This document shows positions 25,733 to 34,133 of a stretch of 64,000 bases of DNA, in pieces (position 1 is the first letter of the stretch; every line of letters starts with the position of its first letter). The position numbers were made by a program, and so were the translations under genes. This DNA is from JAWVFK01 sp033856175. GTDB lineage: Bacteria; Actinomycetota; Thermoleophilia; Solirubrobacterales; 70-9. A model generated the notes under the pieces. That model was not told the DNA's origin. It made no database searches and was given only the letters and a program-made list of their open reading frames with translations. The stretch spans positions 70,451 to 134,450 of the forward strand of contig JAWVFK010000014.1 in the NCBI GenBank assembly GCA_033856175.1, in the 5' to 3' direction.

Positions 25733-27412
25733 ATGCGTGCCGCTGATGCGATCATGGAGTCGCTCAAGGCCGAGGGCGTCGAGCACGTCTTCGGCATCCC
25801 CGGAGGGGCCAACCTCCCGACCTACGACGCCCTCTACGACGCCGACCTGACCCACGTCCAGGTTCGCCACGAGCAGGCCGGCGGCCACGCGGCCGAGGGC
25901 TACGCCAAGGCCTCGGGCCGCGTCGGCGTCGCCTTCGCCACCTCGGGCCCGGGGGCGACCAACCTCGTCACGGCGATCGCCGACGCGATCATGGACTCGG
26001 TTCCCACGGTCTTCATCACCGGCCAGGTCCGGACCGAGCTGATCGGCACCGACGGCTTCCAGGAGGCCGACATCCCCGGCATCACGATGCCGATCGTCAA
26101 GCACTCCTTCCAGGTCACCGACCCGCGCCAGATCCCCGACTACATCCACGAGGCCTTTCACATCGCCTCGACCGGGCGCCCGGGCCCCGTGCTCGTCGAC
26201 ATCCCCCAGGACCTCTCGCGCGCCGACATCGAGTACGAGCCGCGCACCGACCCGGTCGACCTCGCCGGCTACAAGCCCTCGACCGAGGGCAACATCAAGC
26301 AGATCCGGATCGCCGCCAAGGCCCTCGCCAACGCCCGCCGGCCGATCTTCTACAGCGGCGGCGGCGTCGTCAACGCCAACGCCTCCGAGGAGCTGCGTGA
26401 GCTGGCCGCCTCCGACCGCTTCCCGGTGACCTCGACGCTGATGGGCCTGGGCGCCTTTCCGGCGCCCGACGAGAAATGGCTCGGCATGCTCGGCATGCAC
26501 GGCACCCGGGCGGCGAACTATGCGATGGACGAGGCCGACCTGATCGTCGCGATCGGCGCCCGCTTCGACGACCGCATCACGGGCAAGCTCTCCGAGTTCG
26601 CGCCGCGGGCCAAGTTCATCCACATCGACGTCGATCCCGCCGAGATATCGAAGAACGTGCCGGCGCACATCCCGATCGTCGGCGACGCCAAGCTGGTGCT
26701 GCCGAAGCTGACGCGCGAGTACCGGGCGCTGCAGACCGACCCCAGCCGCCTCGACGAGTGGTGGCAGCGGATCGACGCCTGGCAGAAGGAGCACCCCCTG
26801 GGCTATGACCCGGGCGACGGCGCCGAGATCAAGCCGCAGTACATGGTCGAGGCGATGTACAGGGCGACCGACGGCAACGCCATCGTCACCTCCGACGTCG
26901 GTCAGCACCAGATGTGGGCGGCGCAGTACTACCACTTCGCCAAGCCGCGGCGCTGGATCAACTCGGGCGGCCTCGGCACGATGGGTTTCGGCCTGCCGGC
27001 GGCGATCGGCGCCAAGGTCGCCTGCCCCGAGGAGACCGTCGTCTGCCTCGCCGGCGACGGCAGCCTGGTGATGAACTGCCAGGAGCTGGCGACCGCGGTG
27101 GCGCACGACATCCCGGTCAAGATCTTCTTGATGAACAACGGCTACATGGGCATGGTTCGCCAGTGGCAGGAGCTCTTCTGGGACGGCCGCTACAGCTCTG
27201 TCGAGCTCGGCGCCAGCCCCGACTGGGTCAAGCTCGCGGAGGCCTTCGGCGCCACCGGCACGCGGATCACCAAGCACGACGAGGTCGAGGACGCGATGCG
27301 GGCGACGCTCGAGGTCGACGGCCCGGCGCTGCTCGACGTCCACGTCACCCAGACCGAGAACTGCTACCCGATGATCCCCGCCGGCGCCGCGGCGCGGGAC
27401 ATGGTCGGCTGA
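25733..27412 (+). CDS. ilvB: Acetolactate synthase large subunit
   Basis: 559 residues. ThDP enzyme making acetolactate (Val, Leu) and acetohydroxybutyrate (Ile). Signatures: GVEHVFGIPGGANLPTYDAL, catalytic Glu in VRHEQAGGHAAEGYAKASG, VGVAFATSGPGATNLVTAIA, FAD-region text (IFYSGGGVVNA, GMLGMHGTRAANYAMDEADL), ThDP motif GDGSLVMNCQELATAVAHD with NNGYMGMVRQWQELFW. It starts directly at a probable leaderless site and is followed by ilvN 13 bases after its stop. Sequence type is the biosynthetic, FAD-containing one rather than the catabolic AlsS. Confidence 0.95.
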   Translation: MRAADAIMESLKAEGVEHVFGIPGGANLPTYDALYDADLTHVQVRHEQAGGHAAEGYAKASGRVGVAFATSGPGATNLVTAIADAIMDSVPTVFITGQVRTELIGTDGFQEADIPGITMPIVKHSFQVTDPRQIPDYIHEAFHIASTGRPGPVLVDIPQDLSRADIEYEPRTDPVDLAGYKPSTEGNIKQIRIAAKALANARRPIFYSGGGVVNANASEELRELAASDRFPVTSTLMGLGAFPAPDEKWLGMLGMHGTRAANYAMDEADLIVAIGARFDDRITGKLSEFAPRAKFIHIDVDPAEISKNVPAHIPIVGDAKLVLPKLTREYRALQTDPSRLDEWWQRIDAWQKEHPLGYDPGDGAEIKPQYMVEAMYRATDGNAIVTSDVGQHQMWAAQYYHFAKPRRWINSGGLGTMGFGLPAAIGAKVACPEETVVCLAGDGSLVMNCQELATAVAHDIPVKIFLMNNGYMGMVRQWQELFWDGRYSSVELGASPDWVKLAEAFGATGTRITKHDEVEDAMRATLEVDGPALLDVHVTQTENCYPMIPAGAAARDMVG

Positions 27413-27425
27413 GGGGCGGGACGGC

Positions 27426-27977
27426 GTGGGCGAGCCGGGCACACCCGAGCTGATCAAGCTGGAGGACCTCGACGTCGGCCGCGGCCTGACGGGCCGCCGC
27501 CACGTGCTCTCGATCATGGTCGAGAACAAGCCGGGCGTGCTGGCGAGGATCGCCGGCCTCTTCGCCCGCCGCGGCTTCAACATCGACACCCTCGCGGTGG
27601 GCCCGACCGACGATGCCGACATCTCGCGGATCACGCTGACCGTCGACGGCGCCGTTCACCCGATCGACCAGGTCACCAAGCAGCTCCACAAGCTCGTCAA
27701 CGTGATCAAGATCCGCGACATGGAGCCCGAGGAGACGGTGGCTCGCGAGCTCGCGATGTTCAAGGTCAGCGCCGCGGTCGAGAACCGCGCCGAGATCATG
27801 CAGTTCGCCGACATCTTCCGCGCCAGCATCATCGACGTTTCGCGCAAGGCGATGACGATCGAGCTGACCGGGACGCCGGAGAAGATCGAGGCCTTCGAGC
27901 GGATGGTCCGGCCGCACGGGCTGATCGAAATGGTCCGCACGGGCGAGGTCGCGATCGCCCGCAGCCGCGACAGCTGA
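27426..27977 (+). CDS. ilvN: Acetolactate synthase small (regulatory) subunit
   Basis: 183 residues from GTG. ACT domain RRHVLSIMVENKPGVLARIA, GLFARRGFNIDTLAVGPTDD, then VTKQLHKLVNVIKIRDMEPE and the C-terminal IlvN domain (ARELAMFKVSA, FADIFRASIIDVSRKAMTIE). Binds valine and gives feedback control to IlvB. The end of the gene overlaps an open frame of menF (see that entry). Confidence 0.94.
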   Translation: MGEPGTPELIKLEDLDVGRGLTGRRHVLSIMVENKPGVLARIAGLFARRGFNIDTLAVGPTDDADISRITLTVDGAVHPIDQVTKQLHKLVNVIKIRDMEPEETVARELAMFKVSAAVENRAEIMQFADIFRASIIDVSRKAMTIELTGTPEKIEAFERMVRPHGLIEMVRTGEVAIARSRDS

Positions 27978-28027
27978 CGGCGCTGCTCGACACCGCGAGC
28001 CTCCTCGACGGCCTCGTCAGCGGGCTC

Positions 28028-29371
28028 GTGGAGGCCGAGCGATCCGGCGGGCCCCGCCTGGTCAGCGCGACCTGCCGTCTGGACGAGGACACCGACCCCG
28101 CCGCGGCCGCGTTTCACTCGCGTCTGGCGAGCGACCGCTGGTTCTGCTGGGAGCAGCCCGACCGCGGCTTCGCCCTGGCGGGCTGGGGAACGGTCGCCGA
28201 GGTGGTCTCGCGCGGGCCCGATCGCTTCGCCGAGGTGGCGCACGACTGCGCTGAGCTGATCAACCGCGCCGTCCTGCGCGGCGCCGAGGGTCTGCCCGCC
28301 GGCGCCGGCGCCGTCTGGGTCGGGGGCTTTGCCTTTGCCGACGAGGGCGGCGGCTCGAGCCCCTGGTCGTCGTTCGCACCGGCGTCGATGACCCTTCCCG
28401 AGCTGGCGCTGACGCGCTCGGCGCAGGGCAGCTACGTGACCGTCTCGGCGCTGACGGGACGCGAGCCCGCCGACGCGGTCGCCAGGCGGATCGGCGCCAG
28501 CCTCTCCCGGATCAGCGACGCGGCGCTGCCGCTGCTGGACCCAGCCCCCGCCGGCACGCGGATCGAGAGCGTTCGCTCAGCGGGCGAGTTCGAGCGCGCC
28601 GTCTCGCTGGCGAAGGAACGGATCGCGGCCGGCCGGATCGAGAAGGTCGTCCTCGCTCGCGAGGTGCGCGTCGAAGCGGCGGCGGCCCATGACCCCGCCG
28701 CCCTGTTCGGCGCCCTGCGCGAGGTCTTTCCCGCCTGCTTCTGCTTTTGCTGCGGCACCCCGGAGGCCGCTTTCCTCGGCGCCAGCCCGGAGCTGCTGGT
28801 CCGGCGCAGCGGCGCCGGCGTCTCGACCGTTGCCCTCGCCGGCTCGACCCGCCGCAGCTCGGACCCCTCGGTCGACGACCACCTCGGCGAGCGCCTGCTG
28901 CGCAGCGCCAAGGACCGCAGCGAGCAGGCGATCGTCGCCCGCCGGATCGAGCGCGCCCTGCAGCCGCACTCGGTCTGGGTCGAGGCCGCCGCCGAGCCGG
29001 GCCTGGCCAAGATCGCCAACATCCAGCACCTGGCGACGCCGATCCGCGCTCAGCTGGCCGAGCCGCGGTCGGCGATCGAGATCGCCGGGCTGCTGCACCC
29101 GACCCCCGCCGTCGGCGGCGAGCCCTGGCCCGGCGCCGCCGAGGCGCTCGCGCTCGAGCAGCTCGACCGCGGCTGGTACGCGGGGCCGGTCGGCTGGATG
29201 GACTCCGCCGAGGACGGCGAGTTCTGCGTCGGGCTGCGAAGCGCGCTGCTGCGCGATCGAACCGCCCACCTGTACGCCGGCGTCGGCGTCGTCGCCGACT
29301 CCGACCCCGCCGCCGAGCTGGCTGAGACCGAGATCAAGCTCGAGGCGCTGCTGCCGCTGCTGACCGCCTGA
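28028..29371 (+). CDS. menF: Isochorismate synthase
   Basis: 447 residues from GTG 28028. Converts chorismate to isochorismate, entry to menaquinone. Chorismate-binding fold: RIEKVVLAREVRVEA with the catalytic Lys, FLGASPELLVRRSG, VSTVALAGSTRRSSDPSVDD, IQHLATPIRAQL, LLHPTPAVGGEPWPGA and LYAGVGVVADSDPAAELAET. The frame stays open and coding-like upstream (LTALLDTASLLDGLVSGLVE) to a CTG at 27974 that overlaps the ilvN stop. No ATG, GTG or TTG is available there, so the N-terminus is unsettled. First of six classical men genes; convergent with menD. Confidence 0.93.
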   Translation: MEAERSGGPRLVSATCRLDEDTDPAAAAFHSRLASDRWFCWEQPDRGFALAGWGTVAEVVSRGPDRFAEVAHDCAELINRAVLRGAEGLPAGAGAVWVGGFAFADEGGGSSPWSSFAPASMTLPELALTRSAQGSYVTVSALTGREPADAVARRIGASLSRISDAALPLLDPAPAGTRIESVRSAGEFERAVSLAKERIAAGRIEKVVLAREVRVEAAAAHDPAALFGALREVFPACFCFCCGTPEAAFLGASPELLVRRSGAGVSTVALAGSTRRSSDPSVDDHLGERLLRSAKDRSEQAIVARRIERALQPHSVWVEAAAEPGLAKIANIQHLATPIRAQLAEPRSAIEIAGLLHPTPAVGGEPWPGAAEALALEQLDRGWYAGPVGWMDSAEDGEFCVGLRSALLRDRTAHLYAGVGVVADSDPAAELAETEIKLEALLPLLTA

Positions 29372-29379
29372 GCCGGCGC

Positions 29380-31128
29380 TCAGAGGGCGGCGCCGAGGGC
29401 AGCCTCGGCCGCCGTCGCGATCCGGCGGTGGAGCTCGACGTTTTCGCGACGATCGACGCCGAGCTCGACGATGACCCGGTCGGCGGCGAGCGCCTGGGGC
29501 AGTTCTTCGAGCGAGGCAACCTTGGCGTGGGCAAGCTCGTAGAGAGCGGCGATCCTCGCGATCGAGAGGCCGGAGGGGGTTCCGAGCAATGCCTCGAACT
29601 CATCGTCGGCCAGCGCCTCGGCCTGCGGCAGGAAATGGAAGATGCCACCGCCGCCGTTGTCGATGACGACGATGCGCAGGGGCGATGTCAGCGACCGCGC
29701 CGAGGCAAGGCCCGCCATGTCGTAGACGAGGCCGAGGTCGCCCGTGACGCAGTAGGTCGGCCGCTCGCTCGCCCGCGCCGCCCCCGCCGCCGAGGAGATC
29801 AGGCCGTCGATGCCGTTGGTGCCGCGGTTGGCGAGGAAGCGCGCCTCGACGGGCAGCGCTGCCAGGAAGGTCTCCTGGTCGCGGATCGGCATGCTCGAGC
29901 CGGTGTAGACGACGTCCCCGTCGGCGTAGACGCCACCGAGGGCCCGATGCAACCCGGGCTCGCTCGGCTCGACGAGGGATGCGAGCTCCTCGTCGACCGC
30001 GGCCTCGACGGCGCCGCCGGCAGCTCGCCAGGCCTCGATCCAGTCGCTCCCCCCGGCGGTGGCGCATTCGGCGAGCCCGCCGGCGGCGGCGATGGCATCG
30101 GCCCTGAGGATCGTCGCGGCGAGGCGGCTGGGGTCGTTCCAGCCGCCGGCGGGATCGACCAGCACCTGATCGGCCTCTGGCAGCGCCGCCAGCCACTGCC
30201 GCAGCGGCTTGCTCGTCGGCATCTCGCCAAAGCGCAGCACCAGCTGCGGCGCCAGCGCCTCGGGGCGGCTGCGGGCGATCAGGTCATAGGGGGCGATCAC
30301 CGAGTCGAGCTTGTGATGGCCGCAGCGAACCTGTGAGGTCGGCTCGGCGAGGATCGGATAGCCGGTCGCTGCCGCCAGCCGTGCCACGGCGCCAGCCAGC
30401 CCCGGATCCGTTTGGCGGCCGCAGACGATGACCCCGCGGGGGCTCGCCCCCAGACGCTCGGTCAGCTCGTCGAGCTGGGCCGCTGCCGGCGCCGGCCCGG
30501 CCCTGACCACCGACGTCAGCGGCCGCTCGCCGCGACCGCGCAGCGCCAGCTCCGACGAGGCCGTGACCTGCCCCTCGACGGGCACGGGCGCCAGCGGCTC
30601 GCGAAAGGCGAGGTTGAGGTGGACCGGGCCCGGGCGCGGCTCGCCGAGCGCCAGAGCGAATCCCCTGCAGGCGACGGCGCGAAAGTGGGTCAGGCCGGTG
30701 TCGTCGGCCTCGTGCGTGCCGACGTCGCAGAACCAGCGCACCGAGGAGCCGAAGAGCTCGAGCTGGTCGATCGTCTGCCCGGCGCCGATGTCGCGCAGCT
30801 CGGGCGGGCGGTCCGCCGTCAGCGCGATCAACGAGACCCCGCCCTCGTCGGCCTCGACGATCGCTGGATGGAGGTTGGCGGCGGCCGAGCCCGAGGTGCA
30901 GGCGACCACAGCGGGTATCCCGGTTGCCTGGGCGGCGCCGAGGGCGAAGAAGCCGGCGGAGCGCTCGTCGAGCACCACGGTGACCTCGATCGCCGGCGCC
31001 CGCCAGAGCGCCAGCGCGATCGGCGTCGAGCGCGAGCCGGGGGAGACCGCCGCCTGGCGGACCCCGCAGCGGGCCAGCTCCTCGACCATCGCCGAGGCCA
31101 GCGCCGTGTTGCGGTTGGTCGCGTCCAC
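29380..31128 (-). CDS. menD: SEPHCHC synthase (2-succinyl-enolpyruvyl-hydroxycyclohexene-carboxylate synthase)
   Basis: 582 residues from GTG 31128. ThDP enzyme joining isochorismate and 2-oxoglutarate. Family text: ELARCGVRQAAVSPGSRSTP, VLDERSAGFFALGAAQATGI, CTSGSAAANLHPAIVEADEG, ALTADRPPELRDIGAGQTID, NRGTNGIDGLISSAAGAARA, VTGDLGLVYDMAGLAS, IVVIDNGGGGIFHFLPQAE. The longer frame to 31509 is menC antisense-frame sequence; GTG 31128 is 10 bases after the menC stop. Part of menB-A-C-D on the minus strand. Confidence 0.95.
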   Translation of the reverse strand: MDATNRNTALASAMVEELARCGVRQAAVSPGSRSTPIALALWRAPAIEVTVVLDERSAGFFALGAAQATGIPAVVACTSGSAAANLHPAIVEADEGGVSLIALTADRPPELRDIGAGQTIDQLELFGSSVRWFCDVGTHEADDTGLTHFRAVACRGFALALGEPRPGPVHLNLAFREPLAPVPVEGQVTASSELALRGRGERPLTSVVRAGPAPAAAQLDELTERLGASPRGVIVCGRQTDPGLAGAVARLAAATGYPILAEPTSQVRCGHHKLDSVIAPYDLIARSRPEALAPQLVLRFGEMPTSKPLRQWLAALPEADQVLVDPAGGWNDPSRLAATILRADAIAAAGGLAECATAGGSDWIEAWRAAGGAVEAAVDEELASLVEPSEPGLHRALGGVYADGDVVYTGSSMPIRDQETFLAALPVEARFLANRGTNGIDGLISSAAGAARASERPTYCVTGDLGLVYDMAGLASARSLTSPLRIVVIDNGGGGIFHFLPQAEALADDEFEALLGTPSGLSIARIAALYELAHAKVASLEELPQALAADRVIVELGVDRRENVELHRRIATAAEAALGAAL

Positions 31129-31138
31129 GGCGGAGACG

Positions 31139-32227
31139 TTAGAGCCGCTGCCGCGCAAGCGCGACTTCGTCGATCTCGACCCCCAGGCCGGGGCCCTGTG
31201 GCAGGTGGAGCCGATCGCCGCGTAGCTCGCACTCGACCGAGGCGATGGTCTCCGAGAAGAGGCGCTGCGTCGCCAGGCCGTGGGCCACGCCGGCGTCGAG
31301 GCGGCGCTGGCGCAACTGCTGGGCGGCGTGTGCCGCTGCGGCGATGCCGACGGGGCCGTCGAGCGCGCTGGAGAGATAGACCGGCAGCTGCTCGGCGATG
31401 CCGACGGCGTCGAGGTGGCCGCCGACCTTCGAGAGCTTGACCGTCGCCAGGTCGCAGGCCTCGAGCTCGACCGCTCGCTCGGCGTCAGCGGCGCTGCAGA
31501 CACTCTCATCGGCGGCGATCGGGATCGCGGTCATATGGCGCAGCCTGGTCATCTCGGCGAGGCCGGCGACCGGTTGCTCGACCAGCTCGATGCGATGGGG
31601 CTCGCAGGCAGCCAGCGCCCTGCCCGCCTCCTCCAGGTCCCAGGCGGCGTTGGCGTCGAGCCTGATCCGCGCCTCGTCGCCGAGCTGCGCCCGGACCGCG
31701 GCGACCGTCGCCTCCTCCTCGCCGAGACCGACCTTGAGCTTCATCGTCCGGAAGCCGTCGGCGGCCCACAGCGCCGCCTGGCGGGCGGTCTCGCTCGGTG
31801 AGCCGGCGCCGAGCGTCGCGTTGCAGGTCACCGGCTCGGCGCTGAGCGCTCCCAGCGCGCGCCACGCCGGCAGATCGCGTTCGCGGGACTCGAGGTCGAG
31901 CCGCGCGGTGACCGCGGCGCAGGCCGCCGGAGCCGAGAGCGCCGCCATCGCCGCATGGAGCCGCGTCCTGCCGTCGCCGGCGGGTGGAGACCAAACGCCG
32001 GCCTCGACCAGCGCCTCGCCCAGCTCGCTCAGCTGGCTGGCGACCTCGTCGATCCCGGTCCCGCCGCGCAGCGACAGCGGCACGGCCTCGCCGAGGCCCG
32101 CGACCCCCTCTGAGGAGCGCAGCCGGAAGAGCACCATCTCGCGCCGCGAGAGCGAGCCGCGGGCGGTGACGTAGGGCTCACGGAAGGGGAGGGCGTAGGG
32201 GACGGTCTCGGCGCTGACGAGCGTCAT
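31139..32227 (-). CDS. menC: o-Succinylbenzoate synthase
   Basis: 362 residues. Enolase-superfamily dehydration of SHCHC to o-succinylbenzoate. Catalytic Lys pair in GFRTMKLKVGLG (KxK), metal ligands Asp in IRLDANAAWD, Glu in IELVEQPVAG and Asp/Glu in IAADESVCS, second Lys in TVKLSKVGGHLD. Its ATG directly follows the menA stop (TAGATG), so translation is coupled. The upstream enzyme menH (SHCHC synthase) is not in the window; in many bacteria that step is supplied elsewhere or occurs slowly without enzyme. Confidence 0.94.
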   Translation of the reverse strand: MTLVSAETVPYALPFREPYVTARGSLSRREMVLFRLRSSEGVAGLGEAVPLSLRGGTGIDEVASQLSELGEALVEAGVWSPPAGDGRTRLHAAMAALSAPAACAAVTARLDLESRERDLPAWRALGALSAEPVTCNATLGAGSPSETARQAALWAADGFRTMKLKVGLGEEEATVAAVRAQLGDEARIRLDANAAWDLEEAGRALAACEPHRIELVEQPVAGLAEMTRLRHMTAIPIAADESVCSAADAERAVELEACDLATVKLSKVGGHLDAVGIAEQLPVYLSSALDGPVGIAAAAHAAQQLRQRRLDAGVAHGLATQRLFSETIASVECELRGDRLHLPQGPGLGVEIDEVALARQRL

Positions 32228-33115
32228 CTAGGCGGCGATCAGCAGGCCGGCGGAAACGCCGAGGCTGAACGCCCCCAGCAGCGCGCCGGTTGCGGCGAGG
32301 GCGCCGTTCAGCGATGGTCCATCGCTGCGGCCGAGCACGGCTGCCAGCGGCCGCCGGGCGAGCGGCAGCGAGGCCAGCCCGAGGGCGGCCCACCAGGGGC
32401 CGTCGTTGACCGCCAGCGTCACCAGCAGGGCGACGTAGGCACCGAGGACGAGCGCGACGTAAAGGCGGCGAGTGCGCTCGCGGCCAAGCCGGACCGCCAG
32501 CGTCCGCTTGCCCGCCCGGCGGTCGGTCTCGAGGTCGCGGACGTTGTTGACGACGAGGATCGCCGCGGCGAGCATCCCCACGGCGACCGCGAGACCCGCG
32601 GGGAGGAGGTGGAGCTCCTCGACCTGGACGTAGTAGGAGCCGTCGACGGCGACGAGGCCGAAGAAGAGGAAGACGAACAGCTCGCCGAGCCCGGCATAGC
32701 CATAGGGCCGCGGCCCGCCGGTGTAGAGGACGCCGGCCAGGATCGAGAGCGCCCCGACGACGAGGATCAGCGGCCCGGCGACGACGGCCAGGTAGGCCCC
32801 CGCCGCAACGGCGATCGCGAATGCCAGCCAGGTGGCGACGAGCACGCGGCGCGGCGTCGCCAGCCCCGCCGCGGTCACCCGGACCGGTCCCAGGCGGTCC
32901 TCGGTGTCGGCGCCTCGGCGGGCGTCGGAGTAGTCGTTGGCGAGGTTGGTGCCGATCTGGATGAAGACCGAGCCGACCAGGGCGGCGGCGAAAGCGCCCA
33001 GGCGCAGGTGGCCGGCCCGCTCGATCGCCGCCGTAGTGCCCACCAGCACGGGGGCGATCGCCGCCGGCAGCGTCCGCGGCCGCGCCGCCATCGCCCAGAT
33101 TCGCAGGCCGCTCAA
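32228..33115 (-). CDS. menA: 1,4-Dihydroxy-2-naphthoate polyprenyltransferase
   Basis: 295 residues from TTG. UbiA-family membrane enzyme attaching the isoprenoid tail to dihydroxynaphthoate. First Asp motif NLANDYSDARRGADTED, second NNVRDLETDRRAGKRTLAV, with about eight hydrophobic segments (AAALVGSVFIQIGTNLAN, LFVFLFFGLVAVDGS, YVALVLGAYVALLVTLAV and others). TTG 33115 lies four bases after the menB stop. It ends exactly where menC begins. Confidence 0.94.
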   Translation of the reverse strand: MSGLRIWAMAARPRTLPAAIAPVLVGTTAAIERAGHLRLGAFAAALVGSVFIQIGTNLANDYSDARRGADTEDRLGPVRVTAAGLATPRRVLVATWLAFAIAVAAGAYLAVVAGPLILVVGALSILAGVLYTGGPRPYGYAGLGELFVFLFFGLVAVDGSYYVQVEELHLLPAGLAVAVGMLAAAILVVNNVRDLETDRRAGKRTLAVRLGRERTRRLYVALVLGAYVALLVTLAVNDGPWWAALGLASLPLARRPLAAVLGRSDGPSLNGALAATGALLGAFSLGVSAGLLIAA

Positions 33116-33119
33116 ATGT

Positions 33120-33998
33120 CTACGGCCGCTTGGGGAACTTGGAGAAGTCGGGTCGCTCGCCCTTGACGTAGGCGTCGCGCCCCGCCTGCCCCTCCTCGGT
33201 CATGTAGAAGAGCAGCGTCGCGTCGTGGGAGAGCTGCTGGATTCCGGTCAGCCCGTCCTCGGCGGCGTTGAAGCTCGCCTTCAGCAGCCGCAGCGCCAGC
33301 GGCGAGAGGTTGACCATCTCGCGGCACCAGGCGACCGTCTCGCGCTCGAGATCGGCCAGCGGCACGACGGTGTTGACGAGCCCCATGTCGAGCGCCTCCT
33401 CGGCCGTGTACAGGCGCGAGAGGAACCAGATCTCCTTCGCCTTCTTGATGCCGACCGTGTTGGCGAGCAGGCCGGCGCCAAAGCCGCCGTCGAAGCTGCC
33501 GACGCGAGGCCCGGTCTGGCCGAAGCGGGCGTTGTCGGCGGCGACGGTGAGGTCGCAGACTAGGTGGAGGATCTGACCGCCGCCGACGGCGTAGCCGGCG
33601 ACCATCGCCACGACCGGCTTCGGCAGGCGGCGGATCTGGACGTGGAGGTCGCCGACGTCGAGCCGGCCGACGCCCTGGCGGGCCACCTCGTCGTCGCCGA
33701 TGTAGCCGTCGTCGCCGCGGATGCGCTGATCGCCGCCAGAGCAGAAGGCCTCGTCGCCGGCACCCGTGAAGACGATCGCGCCGACACCGGTGTCGTCACG
33801 GGCGCGGCCGAAGGCGTCCCTGAGCTCGGCGAGCGTCTGCGGCCGGAAGGCGTTGCGGACCTCGGGCCTGTCGATCGTGATCTTGGCGATCCCGTCAGCG
33901 AGCTCGTAGGCGATGTCGGAGTACTCGCCCGCCGGCGTCCACTCGATCGGCGCGTAGAGCTCCTCGGAGGGGAGCGAGTCTTTGTGGGGAATCGGCAC
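33120..33998 (-). CDS. menB: 1,4-Dihydroxy-2-naphthoyl-CoA synthase
   Basis: 292 residues from GTG. Crotonase-fold ring closure of o-succinylbenzoyl-CoA. MenB-specific text: EVRNAFRPQTLAELRDAFGR, FCSGGDQRIRGDDGYIGDD, AMVAGYAVGGGQILHLVCDL, ARFGQTGPRVGSFDGGFGAG and the C-terminal RPDFSKFPKRP. First gene of the minus-strand men unit. It is divergent from menE over a 135-base gap (33999-34133) in which I could not fix a clear promoter. Confidence 0.95.
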   Translation of the reverse strand: MPIPHKDSLPSEELYAPIEWTPAGEYSDIAYELADGIAKITIDRPEVRNAFRPQTLAELRDAFGRARDDTGVGAIVFTGAGDEAFCSGGDQRIRGDDGYIGDDEVARQGVGRLDVGDLHVQIRRLPKPVVAMVAGYAVGGGQILHLVCDLTVAADNARFGQTGPRVGSFDGGFGAGLLANTVGIKKAKEIWFLSRLYTAEEALDMGLVNTVVPLADLERETVAWCREMVNLSPLALRLLKASFNAAEDGLTGIQQLSHDATLLFYMTEEGQAGRDAYVKGERPDFSKFPKRP

Positions 33999-34133
33999 GG
34001 GCGGTCTGGGGGCGCATGCCGCGACGCGTCACGGCTCGTAAGAATGCTTGGCGATGCGCCGCAACGATAACCAGACGCGGATGCGGACGCCTGACCCGGC
34101 ACGGCGACCGGGCTCGGCGCAGATGGTGGCGCC

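Noticed and set aside
33999..34133. Clear divergent promoter between menB and menE
   Set aside because: AACGATAACC and TTGCGG-like pieces are present but the spacing does not fit a promoter on either strand, so none was annotated.
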